DNA from: CAYIGN01 sp964363055
GTDB taxonomy: Bacteria > Patescibacteriota > Minisyncoccia > Sungbacterales > HO2-52-23
Length of the DNA: 10,251 nt
Reading direction: 5' to 3'
NCBI GenBank assembly: GCA_964363055.1
Contig: CAYIGN010000025.1
Location: 1 to 10,251 of the forward strand
Part shown: in pieces, positions 1 to 6,752 of the stretch
How positions within the stretch are numbered: position 1 is the stretch's first letter
Layout: each line of letters starts with the position of its first letter
The notes under the pieces: generated by a model
Database searches by the model: none
Seen by the model: the letters and a program-made list of their open reading frames with translations, nothing else
Told to the model about the DNA's origin: nothing
Position numbers and translations under genes: made by a program

Positions 1-2
1 TT

Positions 3-55
3 GCGGCGAAATCCGCACGATTTCGCCTTCAAAGCCATTTTTGAGATGGGTTCTA
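3..55. repeat. Left copy of outward-facing inverted end repeat
   Basis: This stretch is the reverse complement of 10197-10249. Positions 7-55 match without error, and there is one mismatch at position 6. It contains a hairpin: GGCGAAATC (5-13) pairs with GATTTCGCC (19-27) around a 5-nt loop. Its inner boundary, the TA of GGGTTCTA, lies 4 bp from the rpsU stop codon. Reading outward on the minus strand it begins TAGAACCCATCTCAAAA, which is reminiscent of insertion-sequence ends; that is a resemblance from memory, not an identification. From an ATG at 38 it also opens a short outward frame (MALKAKSCGFRR) that runs off the window. It could instead be a dispersed REP-like element. There is no U-tract, so it is not a clear terminator. 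Confidence 0.7.
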
Positions 56-59
56 CCGC

Positions 60-290
60 CTACCGCCGTTCCTCGGTCGGCGACTTGCCTAATTTTTCCA
101 GACGTGTGCGCTCTTTGAGAAGCCGGATTCGCCTCAAGGCCCGCTCGCGGATACTGCGCCTGGTGGGCCGCGTCGCATGGAATTTGGTCCGGCGGGCATT
201 GATCAAAATGCCCGATTGCTGGACTCTGCGGGTGAATCTCCGCAGCATCGCCGGGGTGGTTTCGTGTTCTCTGCGCCGTACTTCAACCAT
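60..290 (-). CDS. rpsU: Small ribosomal subunit protein bS21
   Basis: The gene encodes a 76-residue, very arginine-rich protein of the bS21 family, a late-assembling small-subunit protein near the mRNA exit/anti-Shine-Dalgarno region. The family pattern is clear: a short beta-like start (VEVRRREHE), then the conserved AMLRRFTRRVQQSGIL segment, an RRTKFHATRPTRRSIRERA region, and a long basic helix to the end. Length is within the usual family range. The ATG start at 290 is supported by an SD-like AAAGGTG 6 nt upstream. The start lies 3 nt after the HIT gene stop, so translational coupling in a leftward operon is likely. The gene ends 4 bp before the left end repeat, so a downstream terminator is missing or replaced by that repeat. 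Confidence 0.93.
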   Translation of the reverse strand: MVEVRRREHETTPAMLRRFTRRVQQSGILINARRTKFHATRPTRRSIRERALRRIRLLKERTRLEKLGKSPTEERR

Positions 291-293
291 AAG

Positions 294-644
294 TCACACC
301 TTTAAAACTTTTTCTCTTCCTTCCGCCTCTCCCCATCCGCTCAGAAGATGCAGGTGCAGATGATCAATCACCTGCCCGCCTTCCCGGCCCACGTTGAAAA
401 GCAGTTTATATCCTTTCAGCCCCAGAGTATTGGCAATGTCTCTGGCGGCATAGAGGAGCTTAGCGATTACGTCATTATGATCATCCTCCAGATGCGCGAT
501 GGACTGGATATGGATTTTGGGGATTACCAAAATATGCACCGGAGCTTTGGGGTGGATATCCTTGAAGGCCTTGAGATCGCGGTCCTCATACACCACCTCG
601 GAAGAAATCTCGTCTTTTGCAATTTTACAAAAAAGACACTCCAT
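294..644 (-). CDS. HIT (histidine triad) family protein, HINT/PKCI type
   Basis: This 116-residue protein has the full HIT fold layout. It has a FCKI start (residues 5-8), the IPKIHIQSIAHL region (41-52), and the triad HLHLHLL with histidines at 95, 97 and 99. HINT-type members hydrolyse nucleoside phosphoramidates or AMP-lysine adducts; the central histidine is the nucleophile. The physiological substrate in this organism is unknown. A GTG sits one codon upstream at 647, but the ATG at 644 gives the family-typical MECLFCKI start, so it is preferred. There is no good SD upstream. The gene lies between the HisRS-like gene and rpsU on the same strand and is probably cotranscribed with rpsU. Confidence 0.92.
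   Translation of the reverse strand: MECLFCKIAKDEISSEVVYEDRDLKAFKDIHPKAPVHILVIPKIHIQSIAHLEDDHNDVIAKLLYAARDIANTLGLKGYKLLFNVGREGGQVIDHLHLHLLSGWGEAEGREKVLKV
297..303 (-). promoter_or_regulatory. Ribosome binding site of rpsU
   Basis: AAAGGTG on the minus strand, 6 nt before the rpsU ATG, is the clearest SD-like site I found among the gene starts in the window. It lies inside the last codons of the upstream HIT gene, which fits translational coupling. Confidence 0.6.
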
Positions 645-715
645 CACTTACGTGATACTACGACGCACGCAGCACGACATCCAAGCAGCGAGTCGTAAAC
701 GTGTATCGTGAATCG
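645..715. repeat. Short-word repeat spacer between HisRS-like gene and HIT gene
   Basis: This 71-bp spacer contains related words built on ACGATTCACGATACACG and TACGAC/GTCGTA with partial self-complementarity. It resembles the other gene-boundary spacers in the window but is less regular. I see no convincing promoter or terminator in it. Confidence 0.3.
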
Positions 716-2098
716 TTATCTCTTTAGTTTCTTCCTCAACAAATCAATGAGTTTTTCCTGGGGAATGATTTCCTGAATTCCGGATTCAACCTCGCGGAAA
801 ATAATCGTGCTGTCCAGCGCTTCCTTCTGCCCAAGAATTAAAGCCCAACGCACCCCCAGATTTTCTGCGATTTTCAACTGGACCTTGATGGAATCGCGGC
901 CGAGCGACTCCCGCGCCGCAATCCCGGCCTTGCGCAATACTTCTAAGATCTCCAAGCTTTTGCGCTTGGCAAGCTCCCCCAACTGTACAAAGAATACATC
1001 CGGCCGCTCCTCCCCTATTTCTCCCTGCAGGAGAGATATAATGTTATCTAAAAAAAGCGCGCCGCTCACCGCATGCAGGGTTTTACCGCCATTCAGGAGC
1101 TCAGCCGCCTTTGAAATTCGCCCCCCCTCACTCATCATCAAACGAGTCGAATCCTGTACTGCCGGAGCGCTCCCTTCAGCCGCTTTCATTCCTGACTCGG
1201 CGCTGTTCTTCTCCTCCGACTCGGCCTGACCAGATGGGGGTCTGTCCGCATCGCGCCGGATCACCTCGAAGATAACATCGCTCATCCATGAGCCCTCCCG
1301 AAATAGACGCGGATCAAGCATATAAGGAATCCGGGCTTCATCCAAAAACTCAAGCAGTCCCCGTAGATGCTTTTTACACCGCTCGCACAAAAAATCAAGT
1401 ATCTGAGGCGCGGCATCTCTCACTCCACGACATCGCTCCTCCGGGCAGGAGAGCACCCGGATGGGTGCGCGCTTTAGATCGCGCTTGGACGCGCTGCAAA
1501 GTCGGGCTGAGCGCGCACGCAGGTAGCCGGTCAGAGACGAGCGGAATGCGGGTCGACACTGCCCACACCCTACTGCATTGAGCCGTAAATTAAGCGCATC
1601 TTCTTTTACACCCCACTCCAGAAACGATCTCCATAAGACCTGGATGATCTCCGCTTCCGCGACCGGGGCATCCTCTCCAATCATCACCAATCCCCACTCG
1701 CGCCGCATCACTACCGCGTTGGGTGTCTCTGCCCCAGCCGCTCCTCGGCGAGAAAGGAAAAACCCCTCGGCCTCACATACGAATTTCAGTGGATGGGGCA
1801 GTGTCTGCAGGCGATGAGTACAGTATGCCCGCACCGCACCCAATATCGCCGAAGGGCGGAGCATGAACTCATCGCCACTGCGCGCTTTGCACCAGACCGG
1901 CGGCCTCTCTTCAAAAAGCCCGGCCCGGACCAGGGGGACAAACAGAGACGCGTCCTCAAGAACCGAGGTAGAAATCTCTTCAAATCCATAGAAGCGGGCA
2001 ATCGCGCTTGCCGTTCTCCTAAACTGCCCAGACACTCGCTCCTCTGCAGGAAGCCGATCGAGTAGATTTAAGAATTCGTACCCCTTCACTTTAGGCAT
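716..2098 (-). CDS. Divergent histidyl-tRNA synthetase-like protein
   Basis: This 460-residue protein is homologous along its length to class II HisRS. It has a motif-1-like segment (ARFYGFEEISTSVLED, 34-49), a FMLRPSA segment (78-84), an EAEII segment (148-152), a GGRISKAAELLNGGK segment (325-339) and a C-terminal anticodon-binding fold (about 367-460). A cysteine-rich stretch (C178/C181, C201, C218/C223, C238/C241) looks like a zinc insertion seen in Parcubacteria HisRS (from memory). The key catalytic signatures are degraded. The motif 2 Phe-Arg pair is not recognisable (KFVCEAEGFF at 105-114). The usual histidine-binding motif LVRGLDYYT reads LFREGSWMS (265-273). An acidic, low-complexity linker (about 281-319) is inserted before the GGR block. 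The ATG at 2098 is chosen because longer starts overlap lepB. It may be a divergent working HisRS or a paralogue with another role. Confidence 0.75.
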   Translation of the reverse strand: MPKVKGYEFLNLLDRLPAEERVSGQFRRTASAIARFYGFEEISTSVLEDASLFVPLVRAGLFEERPPVWCKARSGDEFMLRPSAILGAVRAYCTHRLQTLPHPLKFVCEAEGFFLSRRGAAGAETPNAVVMRREWGLVMIGEDAPVAEAEIIQVLWRSFLEWGVKEDALNLRLNAVGCGQCRPAFRSSLTGYLRARSARLCSASKRDLKRAPIRVLSCPEERCRGVRDAAPQILDFLCERCKKHLRGLLEFLDEARIPYMLDPRLFREGSWMSDVIFEVIRRDADRPPSGQAESEEKNSAESGMKAAEGSAPAVQDSTRLMMSEGGRISKAAELLNGGKTLHAVSGALFLDNIISLLQGEIGEERPDVFFVQLGELAKRKSLEILEVLRKAGIAARESLGRDSIKVQLKIAENLGVRWALILGQKEALDSTIIFREVESGIQEIIPQEKLIDLLRKKLKR

Positions 2099-2114
2099 AT
2101 CAGATGCAGATGTT

Positions 2115-2687
2115 TTAATACCCGGGCGAGTAATCAGGAAGTATGCCGAATCTCGCAACCGGCCAGGCGCGGAACACCGCCCTACCCACAATAAGCTCGC
2201 CCGGCAATGCCCCCCATATCCGCGAGTCAGAACTGAAGTCGCGATTATCGCCTAACACGAAATACTCGTCCCGGCCAAGGGTGATCTCAAATTCAGGATG
2301 AGTCCTTGCTCCGGGTGGCTGAAGATACGGTTCCTGTAAAGTAAAGCCCTGTGGGTACTGCTTGTTGAAAATCATCACGAATCCCTGTCGGATGGCAACT
2401 TTCTCCCCCGGCAGTCCGCTGATTCTTTTAATGAAGAACTCTTTGGGGTTGCGGGGATAGCGAAAGACAATCGCCTCCCCCCGCGCTGGATCTCGGAAGT
2501 AGTAAGATACCTCATCAACCACCAGGTATTCGCGGTCGGCAAAATTCGGCTCCATGGATGCGCCCCGCACCACAAACGGTTGCACAATGAAATAGCGGAT
2601 GGGGATGACGATTGCCGCGGAAATCAGGAGCACGCGCAGAATTTCCCACAGCTCTTCCCCGAGTATTGAGAGTTTGCTTTCATTCAC
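2115..2687 (-). CDS. lepB: Signal peptidase I
   Basis: The membrane-bound serine/lysine protease that removes signal peptides from exported proteins. From the GTG at 2687 the protein has 190 residues: a short cytoplasmic tail, one membrane helix (about 15-38), the catalytic serine S44 in GASMEPN, the catalytic lysine K87 in FFIKRISGLPGE, and the family box GDNRDFSSDSRIWGALP (146-162). An ATG at 2726 would add 13 residues (MLASCFLILYTTF), but these are encoded by the intergenic word repeat. A TATACT box would then lie inside the gene, so I prefer the GTG; the longer form cannot be excluded. The gene is first in the leftward cluster, with the HisRS-like gene starting 16 bp after its stop. Confidence 0.92.
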   Translation of the reverse strand: MNESKLSILGEELWEILRVLLISAAIVIPIRYFIVQPFVVRGASMEPNFADREYLVVDEVSYYFRDPARGEAIVFRYPRNPKEFFIKRISGLPGEKVAIRQGFVMIFNKQYPQGFTLQEPYLQPPGARTHPEFEITLGRDEYFVLGDNRDFSSDSRIWGALPGELIVGRAVFRAWPVARFGILPDYSPGY

Positions 2688-2693
2688 GAATGT

Positions 2694-2722
2694 AGTATAA
2701 AGAATCAAGAAGCAAGAAGCAA
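2694..2722 (-). promoter_or_regulatory. Candidate promoter of the lepB cluster
   Basis: On the minus strand TTGCTT (2717-2722) and TATACT (2694-2699) are separated by 17 bp. The -10 matches consensus well and the -35 only in its first three bases. Transcription would start about at the GTG at 2687, which would make lepB mRNA leaderless, in keeping with its missing SD. Confidence 0.35.
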
Positions 2723-2783
2723 GCATAACACGGAGGCGGCGATTACGCTTCCCTTGATTCTTGATTCTTTATTCTTGATTCTT
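2700..2783. repeat. GATTCTT-word inverted repeats in the lepB-pth divergent region
   Basis: AAGAATCAAG (2700-2709), followed by AAGCAAGAAGCAAG, is the reverse complement of CTTGATTCTT, which occurs at 2753-2762 and 2774-2783. The two halves can form alternative hairpins across about 45-65 bp. The right-hand half extends into the pth start region and supplies its TTG start codon. Confidence 0.65.
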
Positions 2784-3338
2784 ATCGTAGGCCTTGGCAA
2801 CCCCGGAGAGCAATACCGAACCACCCGGCACAATATCGGCCGGGAGATTGCGGCTGCATTTGCGCGGGAAGCAAAACTCCCCGAATTTCATTTTGAGAAA
2901 AAATGGAAAGCCCAAGTCACGGAAGGGAAGATCGGCAAAGAAAAGGCGGCGGTCCTCCTCCCGGATACGATGATGAATCTCTCCGGCAGCGCCGCTACCC
3001 CGGCCGCGCGCTTTTTCAAGGTCAAGCCCAGAGACATCTTTATCATTCACGATGACGCCGACATTCGGCTGGGAGCGGCCAAACTCTCGTTCGGCAAACG
3101 CTCGGCCGGCCACAAAGGAACGGAGTCGGTCATGCGCGGCCTCAAAACCCGCGATTTCTGGCGCTTCCGCATCGGGATCGCCGGGAAGCGCAACATACCC
3201 GCGGAAAAACTGGTACTCAAGAAGTTTGCACCCGATGAGCAACACATCATAAAAAAGATCATAAAGCGTACCGTTGACGCACTGGCGCAGGCGATTACTG
3301 AGAGTCCGGAGCGCGCGATGAATGAGTATAACCGATGA
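2775..3338 (+). CDS. pth: Peptidyl-tRNA hydrolase
   Basis: Pth cleaves the ester bond of peptidyl-tRNAs that drop off ribosomes, recycling tRNA. From the TTG at 2775 the protein has 187 residues and begins MILIVGLGNPG, exactly the family start. An upstream in-frame TTG at 2754 would add 7 repeat-encoded residues and is rejected. Family landmarks are N9 in GLGNPG, catalytic H19 in TRHNIG, LPDTMMNLSG (62-71), HDDADIRLG (92-100) with the catalytic Asp, and GHKG (112-115), where many bacterial Pth proteins have GHNG. The C-terminal helix is complete. No SD is visible; the region before the start is entirely word repeat. It is the first gene of the rightward cluster, before mfd. Confidence 0.94.
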   Translation: MILIVGLGNPGEQYRTTRHNIGREIAAAFAREAKLPEFHFEKKWKAQVTEGKIGKEKAAVLLPDTMMNLSGSAATPAARFFKVKPRDIFIIHDDADIRLGAAKLSFGKRSAGHKGTESVMRGLKTRDFWRFRIGIAGKRNIPAEKLVLKKFAPDEQHIIKKIIKRTVDALAQAITESPERAMNEYNR

Positions 3339-3344
3339 ACGGAG

Positions 3345-3420
3345 TACGGGGTACGAATCACGAATTACGGTGATGGTGATAGTAAGCGCCCGTAATACGT
3401 AATTCGTGTTCCGTAATTCG
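3345..3420. repeat. CGAATTACG-word inverted repeats between pth and mfd
   Basis: ACGAATTACG (3360-3369) is the exact reverse complement of CGTAATTCGT (3398-3407). A further copy of CGTAATTCG lies at 3412-3420, inside the mfd start. Related words (GTACGG, GTACGAATC) lie at 3345-3360. The GTG start of mfd falls within the right-hand copies. Confidence 0.6.
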
Positions 3421-5520
3421 ATTCCCGAACTCTTGATTGTTTCCGTATCCCCCCAAAATCTGGAGCGGGACGTTTTGTGGTTCCAAGAAAATCACGCGGC
3501 GATAAAGAGGGCGCGTCTTACCAGCCCCTGGTGGAGGGAAAATGCGCTTATACTTGAAGAAGATCAAGTCATTAAACCCTCACTGGTTATCCGTCGTCTT
3601 GCCGATTTCGGCTACGAGCGTACCCAAATCGCGCGCGGCCGGGGGCTATTTGCCGTCCGCGGCGGCATCATTGAGATATGGCCGATAAATAGCAAGCGGC
3701 CATGGCTGATTGAATTTCGCGGCAATGCGATCATTGCCGTCCAACCGCGCGAGGCGCCTCTCCACACTATAAATCCCCACACCTTCCCGCAGGGTATTCT
3801 GGAAGGTGTGGGGATAAATGCGAAACCCCCGCACCATCAAGGCCTCGCCTCTGTTGAAAAACTCGCTCTCGGAAGTTATGTCGTCCATGTTGATCATGGA
3901 ATCGGCATCTTTAGAGGTCTCAGCTCCGAAAAATCGGGCTTCTGGGTTATCGAATACGCTCCGCCTCGTTCAGGCGCGGAGCCGGATCGCCTCTATGTGC
4001 CGTTTGACCAGAAAGATCGCCTCTCTCCCTATATCGGCTTTACCACTCCGACTATCCATCGCCTTGGCGGCAGCGTCTGGTTCAACACCCGAAGGCGGAT
4101 TCGCGAAGATGCGGAAAAATTTGCCCAGCAGCTACTGGCGCTGTATTCAAGCCGCCAGATGGTACGACGGCCGCCGTATGATGCTGATCAGGCGTTTATT
4201 CGGGAACTCACTGAGAGTTTTCAGTACGAGACCACTGATGGGCAGCGGCAGGCCGAAAAAGAAATCCTCGCCGACTTGAAACGGGAACGGCCGATGGATC
4301 GCTTGCTTGTCGGGGACGTGGGTTTTGGCAAAACCGAGGTTGCAATCCGGGCTTCAGCCGAGGCGATCTCGGCCGGAAAACAAGTCGCGGTACTCGCACC
4401 GACAACTATCTTGGCAAGCCAGCACCAACATACGTTTCAGGAACGACTGGCTAATCTGCCGATTGCCGTCCGGCAGCTCTCGCGCCTCACGATGCCGAAA
4501 AACGAAAGACAAACGCTGAAAGACACAGCTGAAGGAAAAATTGATTGCCTTATTGGCACGCATCGCCTGCTCTCGCGCGACGTCTCATTCAAAAACCTCG
4601 GCCTCGTCATCATTGATGAGGAACAGCGCTTCGGCGTGAAGCAAAAGGAACGATTCAAGGAACTGCGCGCCGATGTGGACGTGCTCTCGCTCTCGGCAAC
4701 CCCTATCCCGCGGACCCTGTCACTGGCGCTTGCCGGCCTCCGCGACATCTCGCGGATTGACGCCCCGCCGGCAGAGCGCATGCCGATTGTAACCTCCGTC
4801 CTCCCCTACGGCAAGAAAATAATCAGAGATGCTATCCGGTTTGAACTCGCGCGCGGCGGCCAGATATATTTCCTGCACAACCGGATTGAAACGATCGATG
4901 CCGCCAAACAACGCCTTGAGCTAATTCTCCGCTTACTACCATCTTCCCGCGATCGTAAGAAAATGGCAGTGAATAAATCCCCACACCTTCCCGCGGGGTC
5001 CAATACCCCGCGGGAAGGATTTGAAGCAGCCATTCATCCCTGCGGTACAACCCCGCAGATCAGCATTATCCACGGCCGGATGAATGAAAAGCAGCTCATC
5101 CGCACCATGGATAAATTTCGCGCCGGCGAAATTAACATACTTCTTGCGACCACCATCATTGAAAACGGTCTGGATATTTCCTCGGCCAATACCCTTATCA
5201 TAGACGATGCCGCCCGTCTCGGTCTTGCCCAGGCGCATCAGCTGCGCGGCCGCATCGGAAGGGGCGCCCAACAGGCATTCGCTTATTTTTTATATCGTCC
5301 ATACCTGCTTACTGAAAAAGCTGCCGCGAGACTGGAGGCGCTTAAAGAATACTCTGAGCTTGGCGCGGGCTATGATATTGCTTTGCGCGATCTTGAAATC
5401 CGCGGGGCGGGCAATATCCTCGGCCGCGAGCAGGCCGGCGCGATCAATAAAGTGGGGTTGAATCTCTACTGCCAGATGCTGGCGGAAGCGATTGAAGAAA
5501 AGAAGCATTTGCCAAAATGA
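3406..5520 (+). CDS. mfd: Short Mfd-type transcription-repair coupling helicase
   Basis: A superfamily 2 DNA translocase of the Mfd/RecG group; Mfd removes stalled RNA polymerase and recruits excision repair. The 704 residues run as follows: a remnant of the UvrB-like region (LFAVRGGIIEIWP, 81-93), an RNAP-interaction/CarD-like domain (YVVHVDHGIGIF, 158-169), Walker A GDVGFGKT (303-310), DEEQ (404-407), SATPIPRT (430-437), HQLRGRIGRG (611-620), and a translocation motif region ending GREQAGAINKVGLNLYCQML. Family members are usually about 1100-1150 residues. Here most of the N-terminal UvrB-like module and the C-terminal TRCF domain are absent. An in-frame TAA at 3400 shows the short N-terminus is not a start-choice error. 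Two palindromic repeats are translated within it (around residues 122-138 and 523-539). dprA starts 6 bp after its stop. Confidence 0.9.
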   Translation: MFRNSIPELLIVSVSPQNLERDVLWFQENHAAIKRARLTSPWWRENALILEEDQVIKPSLVIRRLADFGYERTQIARGRGLFAVRGGIIEIWPINSKRPWLIEFRGNAIIAVQPREAPLHTINPHTFPQGILEGVGINAKPPHHQGLASVEKLALGSYVVHVDHGIGIFRGLSSEKSGFWVIEYAPPRSGAEPDRLYVPFDQKDRLSPYIGFTTPTIHRLGGSVWFNTRRRIREDAEKFAQQLLALYSSRQMVRRPPYDADQAFIRELTESFQYETTDGQRQAEKEILADLKRERPMDRLLVGDVGFGKTEVAIRASAEAISAGKQVAVLAPTTILASQHQHTFQERLANLPIAVRQLSRLTMPKNERQTLKDTAEGKIDCLIGTHRLLSRDVSFKNLGLVIIDEEQRFGVKQKERFKELRADVDVLSLSATPIPRTLSLALAGLRDISRIDAPPAERMPIVTSVLPYGKKIIRDAIRFELARGGQIYFLHNRIETIDAAKQRLELILRLLPSSRDRKKMAVNKSPHLPAGSNTPREGFEAAIHPCGTTPQISIIHGRMNEKQLIRTMDKFRAGEINILLATTIIENGLDISSANTLIIDDAARLGLAQAHQLRGRIGRGAQQAFAYFLYRPYLLTEKAAARLEALKEYSELGAGYDIALRDLEIRGAGNILGREQAGAINKVGLNLYCQMLAEAIEEKKHLPK
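3769..3819. repeat. Palindromic element inside mfd, copy 1
   Basis: ATCCCCACACCTTCC (3773-3787) pairs perfectly with GGAAGGTGTGGGGAT (3801-3815) around a 13-nt loop, with ATAAAT at both outer edges (3769-3774 and 3814-3819). It is 51 nt long, a multiple of three, and is read as INPHTFPQGILEGVGIN between the UvrB-like remnant and the RNAP-interaction domain. Its first 27 nt (3769-3795) match 4973-4999 with a single difference. Confidence 0.85.
4973..5022. repeat. Palindromic element inside mfd, copy 2
   Basis: This shares its first 27 nt with the element at 3769, 26 of 27 identical. Here the strong stem is CCTTCCCGCGGGGT (4986-4999) paired perfectly with ACCCCGCGGGAAGG (5005-5018) around a CCAAT loop. 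An outer AAATCC/GGATTT match surrounds it if CCACACC is bulged. It is read in a different frame from copy 1 (NKSPHLPAGSNTPREGF) and lies in a loop before the QISIIHGRMNE segment of the second helicase lobe. A smaller hairpin (CTGCGG 5040-5045 with CCGCAG 5053-5058) follows. Confidence 0.85.
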
Positions 5521-5526
5521 GTTTCT

Positions 5527-6672
5527 TTGGCTACGGTTAAAGTTGTGGAACTCGGCGAGTTAAAGTTTTTGAACGCGTTCAATGCCGTTCCGGGCGTGGG
5601 AGCCGCGACTCTTCGCACGCTCAGAGACAGTTTTGGTTCGTTTGAATCGGCGTGGAATGCGAATCCGTCAGCTTATGACGCGTTTGCGCTTGATTCCCCG
5701 GTGCGCGAGGCGCTGCAGACGCGCAAGCGCGCGATAGATCCGGACCGCGCAATGCAGCGGATCGTACAAGAAAAAATATGGCTAATCACTGATGACGAAG
5801 ATTTCTATCCGCCGCTTCTCAAAGAAATTCCTTACCCTCCGCTCATCCTCTACGGCCGAGGCAACAAGGGCCTGCTGCAAACCAAGATTGATACGCGCGG
5901 CAAACCCAACTTAGAACAGCGCCCCTGGATTGCAGTGGTCGGAACGCGGCGTCCCACTCCGTACGGCATTGAGGCCGCCGAGACCATTACGAGCCAACTG
6001 GTCCAAGCCGGTATTGCCATAGTAAGCGGTCTTGCCTCCGGCATTGATGCCAAAGCTCACAGCGCGGCGCTCGCGGCTCAAGGAAGCACTATAGCTGTGT
6101 TGGGCTCGGGCGTGGAACCCTCATCTGTTTTCCCTCCGGAGAACCGAGGGCTGGCCGAGCGGATTACGTCATCCGGCGGCGCGGTAATCTCCGAATACGC
6201 GCCCGGCACCCCGGCGGTCAAAGAACATTTCCCAATGCGCAACCGCATCATATCTGGCGTCTCGCGCGGGACCCTTGTCGTAGAAGCGCGCGAGAAATCC
6301 GGCGCGCTTATCACCGCGCGCTACGCCCTTGAACAAAACCGCGAAGTGTTTGCCGTGCCCGGCTCCATTTTCTCGCCGACCTCTGCCGGCACCAACAAAC
6401 TTATCCAAGAAGGCGCTAAGCCGGTCGCCAGAGCCGCGGATATACTTGAGGACTTAGGTATTGAGTACGAAGCCGCAGCGCGCGAGAGCGCTACCCAATC
6501 GCTGGATCAAAAAGAAAAGGCACTGTTGGATCTCCTAACAGAGCCGATCGGCATTGACGCGCTGAAGGCCAGAACCGACTTTACCACACCAGTAATGATG
6601 GCGACTCTTTCAATGCTTGAGCTCAAAAAACTGGTGCGGAATCTGGGCGGAAATACATTTCAGCGGACGTGA
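5527..6672 (+). CDS. dprA: DNA processing protein DprA (recombination mediator)
   Basis: DprA binds incoming single-stranded DNA and loads RecA during natural transformation; in lineages without obvious competence its role is less clear. The 381 residues show an N-terminal helix-hairpin-helix-like region (LNAFNAVPGVGAATLRTL, 15-32). A Rossmann-like DprA/Smf core follows, with WIAVVGTRRPTPYG (134-147), SGLASGIDAKAH (167-178) and the FPMRNRIISGVSRGTLVVEA block (235-254), which includes SRGTLVVEA and is followed by KSGALITA. A C-terminal winged-helix domain (about 325-381) follows. A basic insert (about 115-131) precedes the core. The TTG start lies 6 bp after the mfd stop and has no good SD; a GTG at 5545 is an alternative. 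Close spacing indicates cotranscription and coupling with mfd. Confidence 0.94.
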   Translation: MATVKVVELGELKFLNAFNAVPGVGAATLRTLRDSFGSFESAWNANPSAYDAFALDSPVREALQTRKRAIDPDRAMQRIVQEKIWLITDDEDFYPPLLKEIPYPPLILYGRGNKGLLQTKIDTRGKPNLEQRPWIAVVGTRRPTPYGIEAAETITSQLVQAGIAIVSGLASGIDAKAHSAALAAQGSTIAVLGSGVEPSSVFPPENRGLAERITSSGGAVISEYAPGTPAVKEHFPMRNRIISGVSRGTLVVEAREKSGALITARYALEQNREVFAVPGSIFSPTSAGTNKLIQEGAKPVARAADILEDLGIEYEAAARESATQSLDQKEKALLDLLTEPIGIDALKARTDFTTPVMMATLSMLELKKLVRNLGGNTFQRT

Positions 6673-6682
6673 ATCATGAAGC

Positions 6683-6746
6683 ATGAATCTTGAATCATGG
6701 AAAAACATATCTTCGGTAATTTCCCATTCCATGATTCCTGATTCAT
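6683..6746. repeat. GAATCATG-word imperfect hairpin between dprA and topA
   Basis: The 20-nt arms at 6683-6702 and 6727-6746 are reverse complements with 2 mismatches, separated by 24 nt. The arms are built of repeated GAATCATG/CATGAATC words, with one more word at 6671-6678 outside the left arm. No T-tract follows on the plus strand, so this is not a classical terminator. It occupies the topA leader up to 6 bp from the start codon. Confidence 0.65.
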
Positions 6747-6752
6747 AATTCG

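Noticed and set aside
3..55. An intrinsic terminator for rpsU.
   Set aside because: The hairpin is present but no T-tract follows it on the rpsU strand, and the same sequence occurs at the other window end away from any gene end.
2099..2191. A 31-residue N-terminal extension of the HisRS-like protein.
   Set aside because: It overlaps the 3' part of lepB, including its conserved C-terminus, and does not resemble HisRS. The ATG at 2098 gives a natural start.
2754..2774. An upstream TTG start for pth.
   Set aside because: The seven added residues are repeat-encoded. The TTG at 2775 gives the exact family start MILIVGLGNPG.
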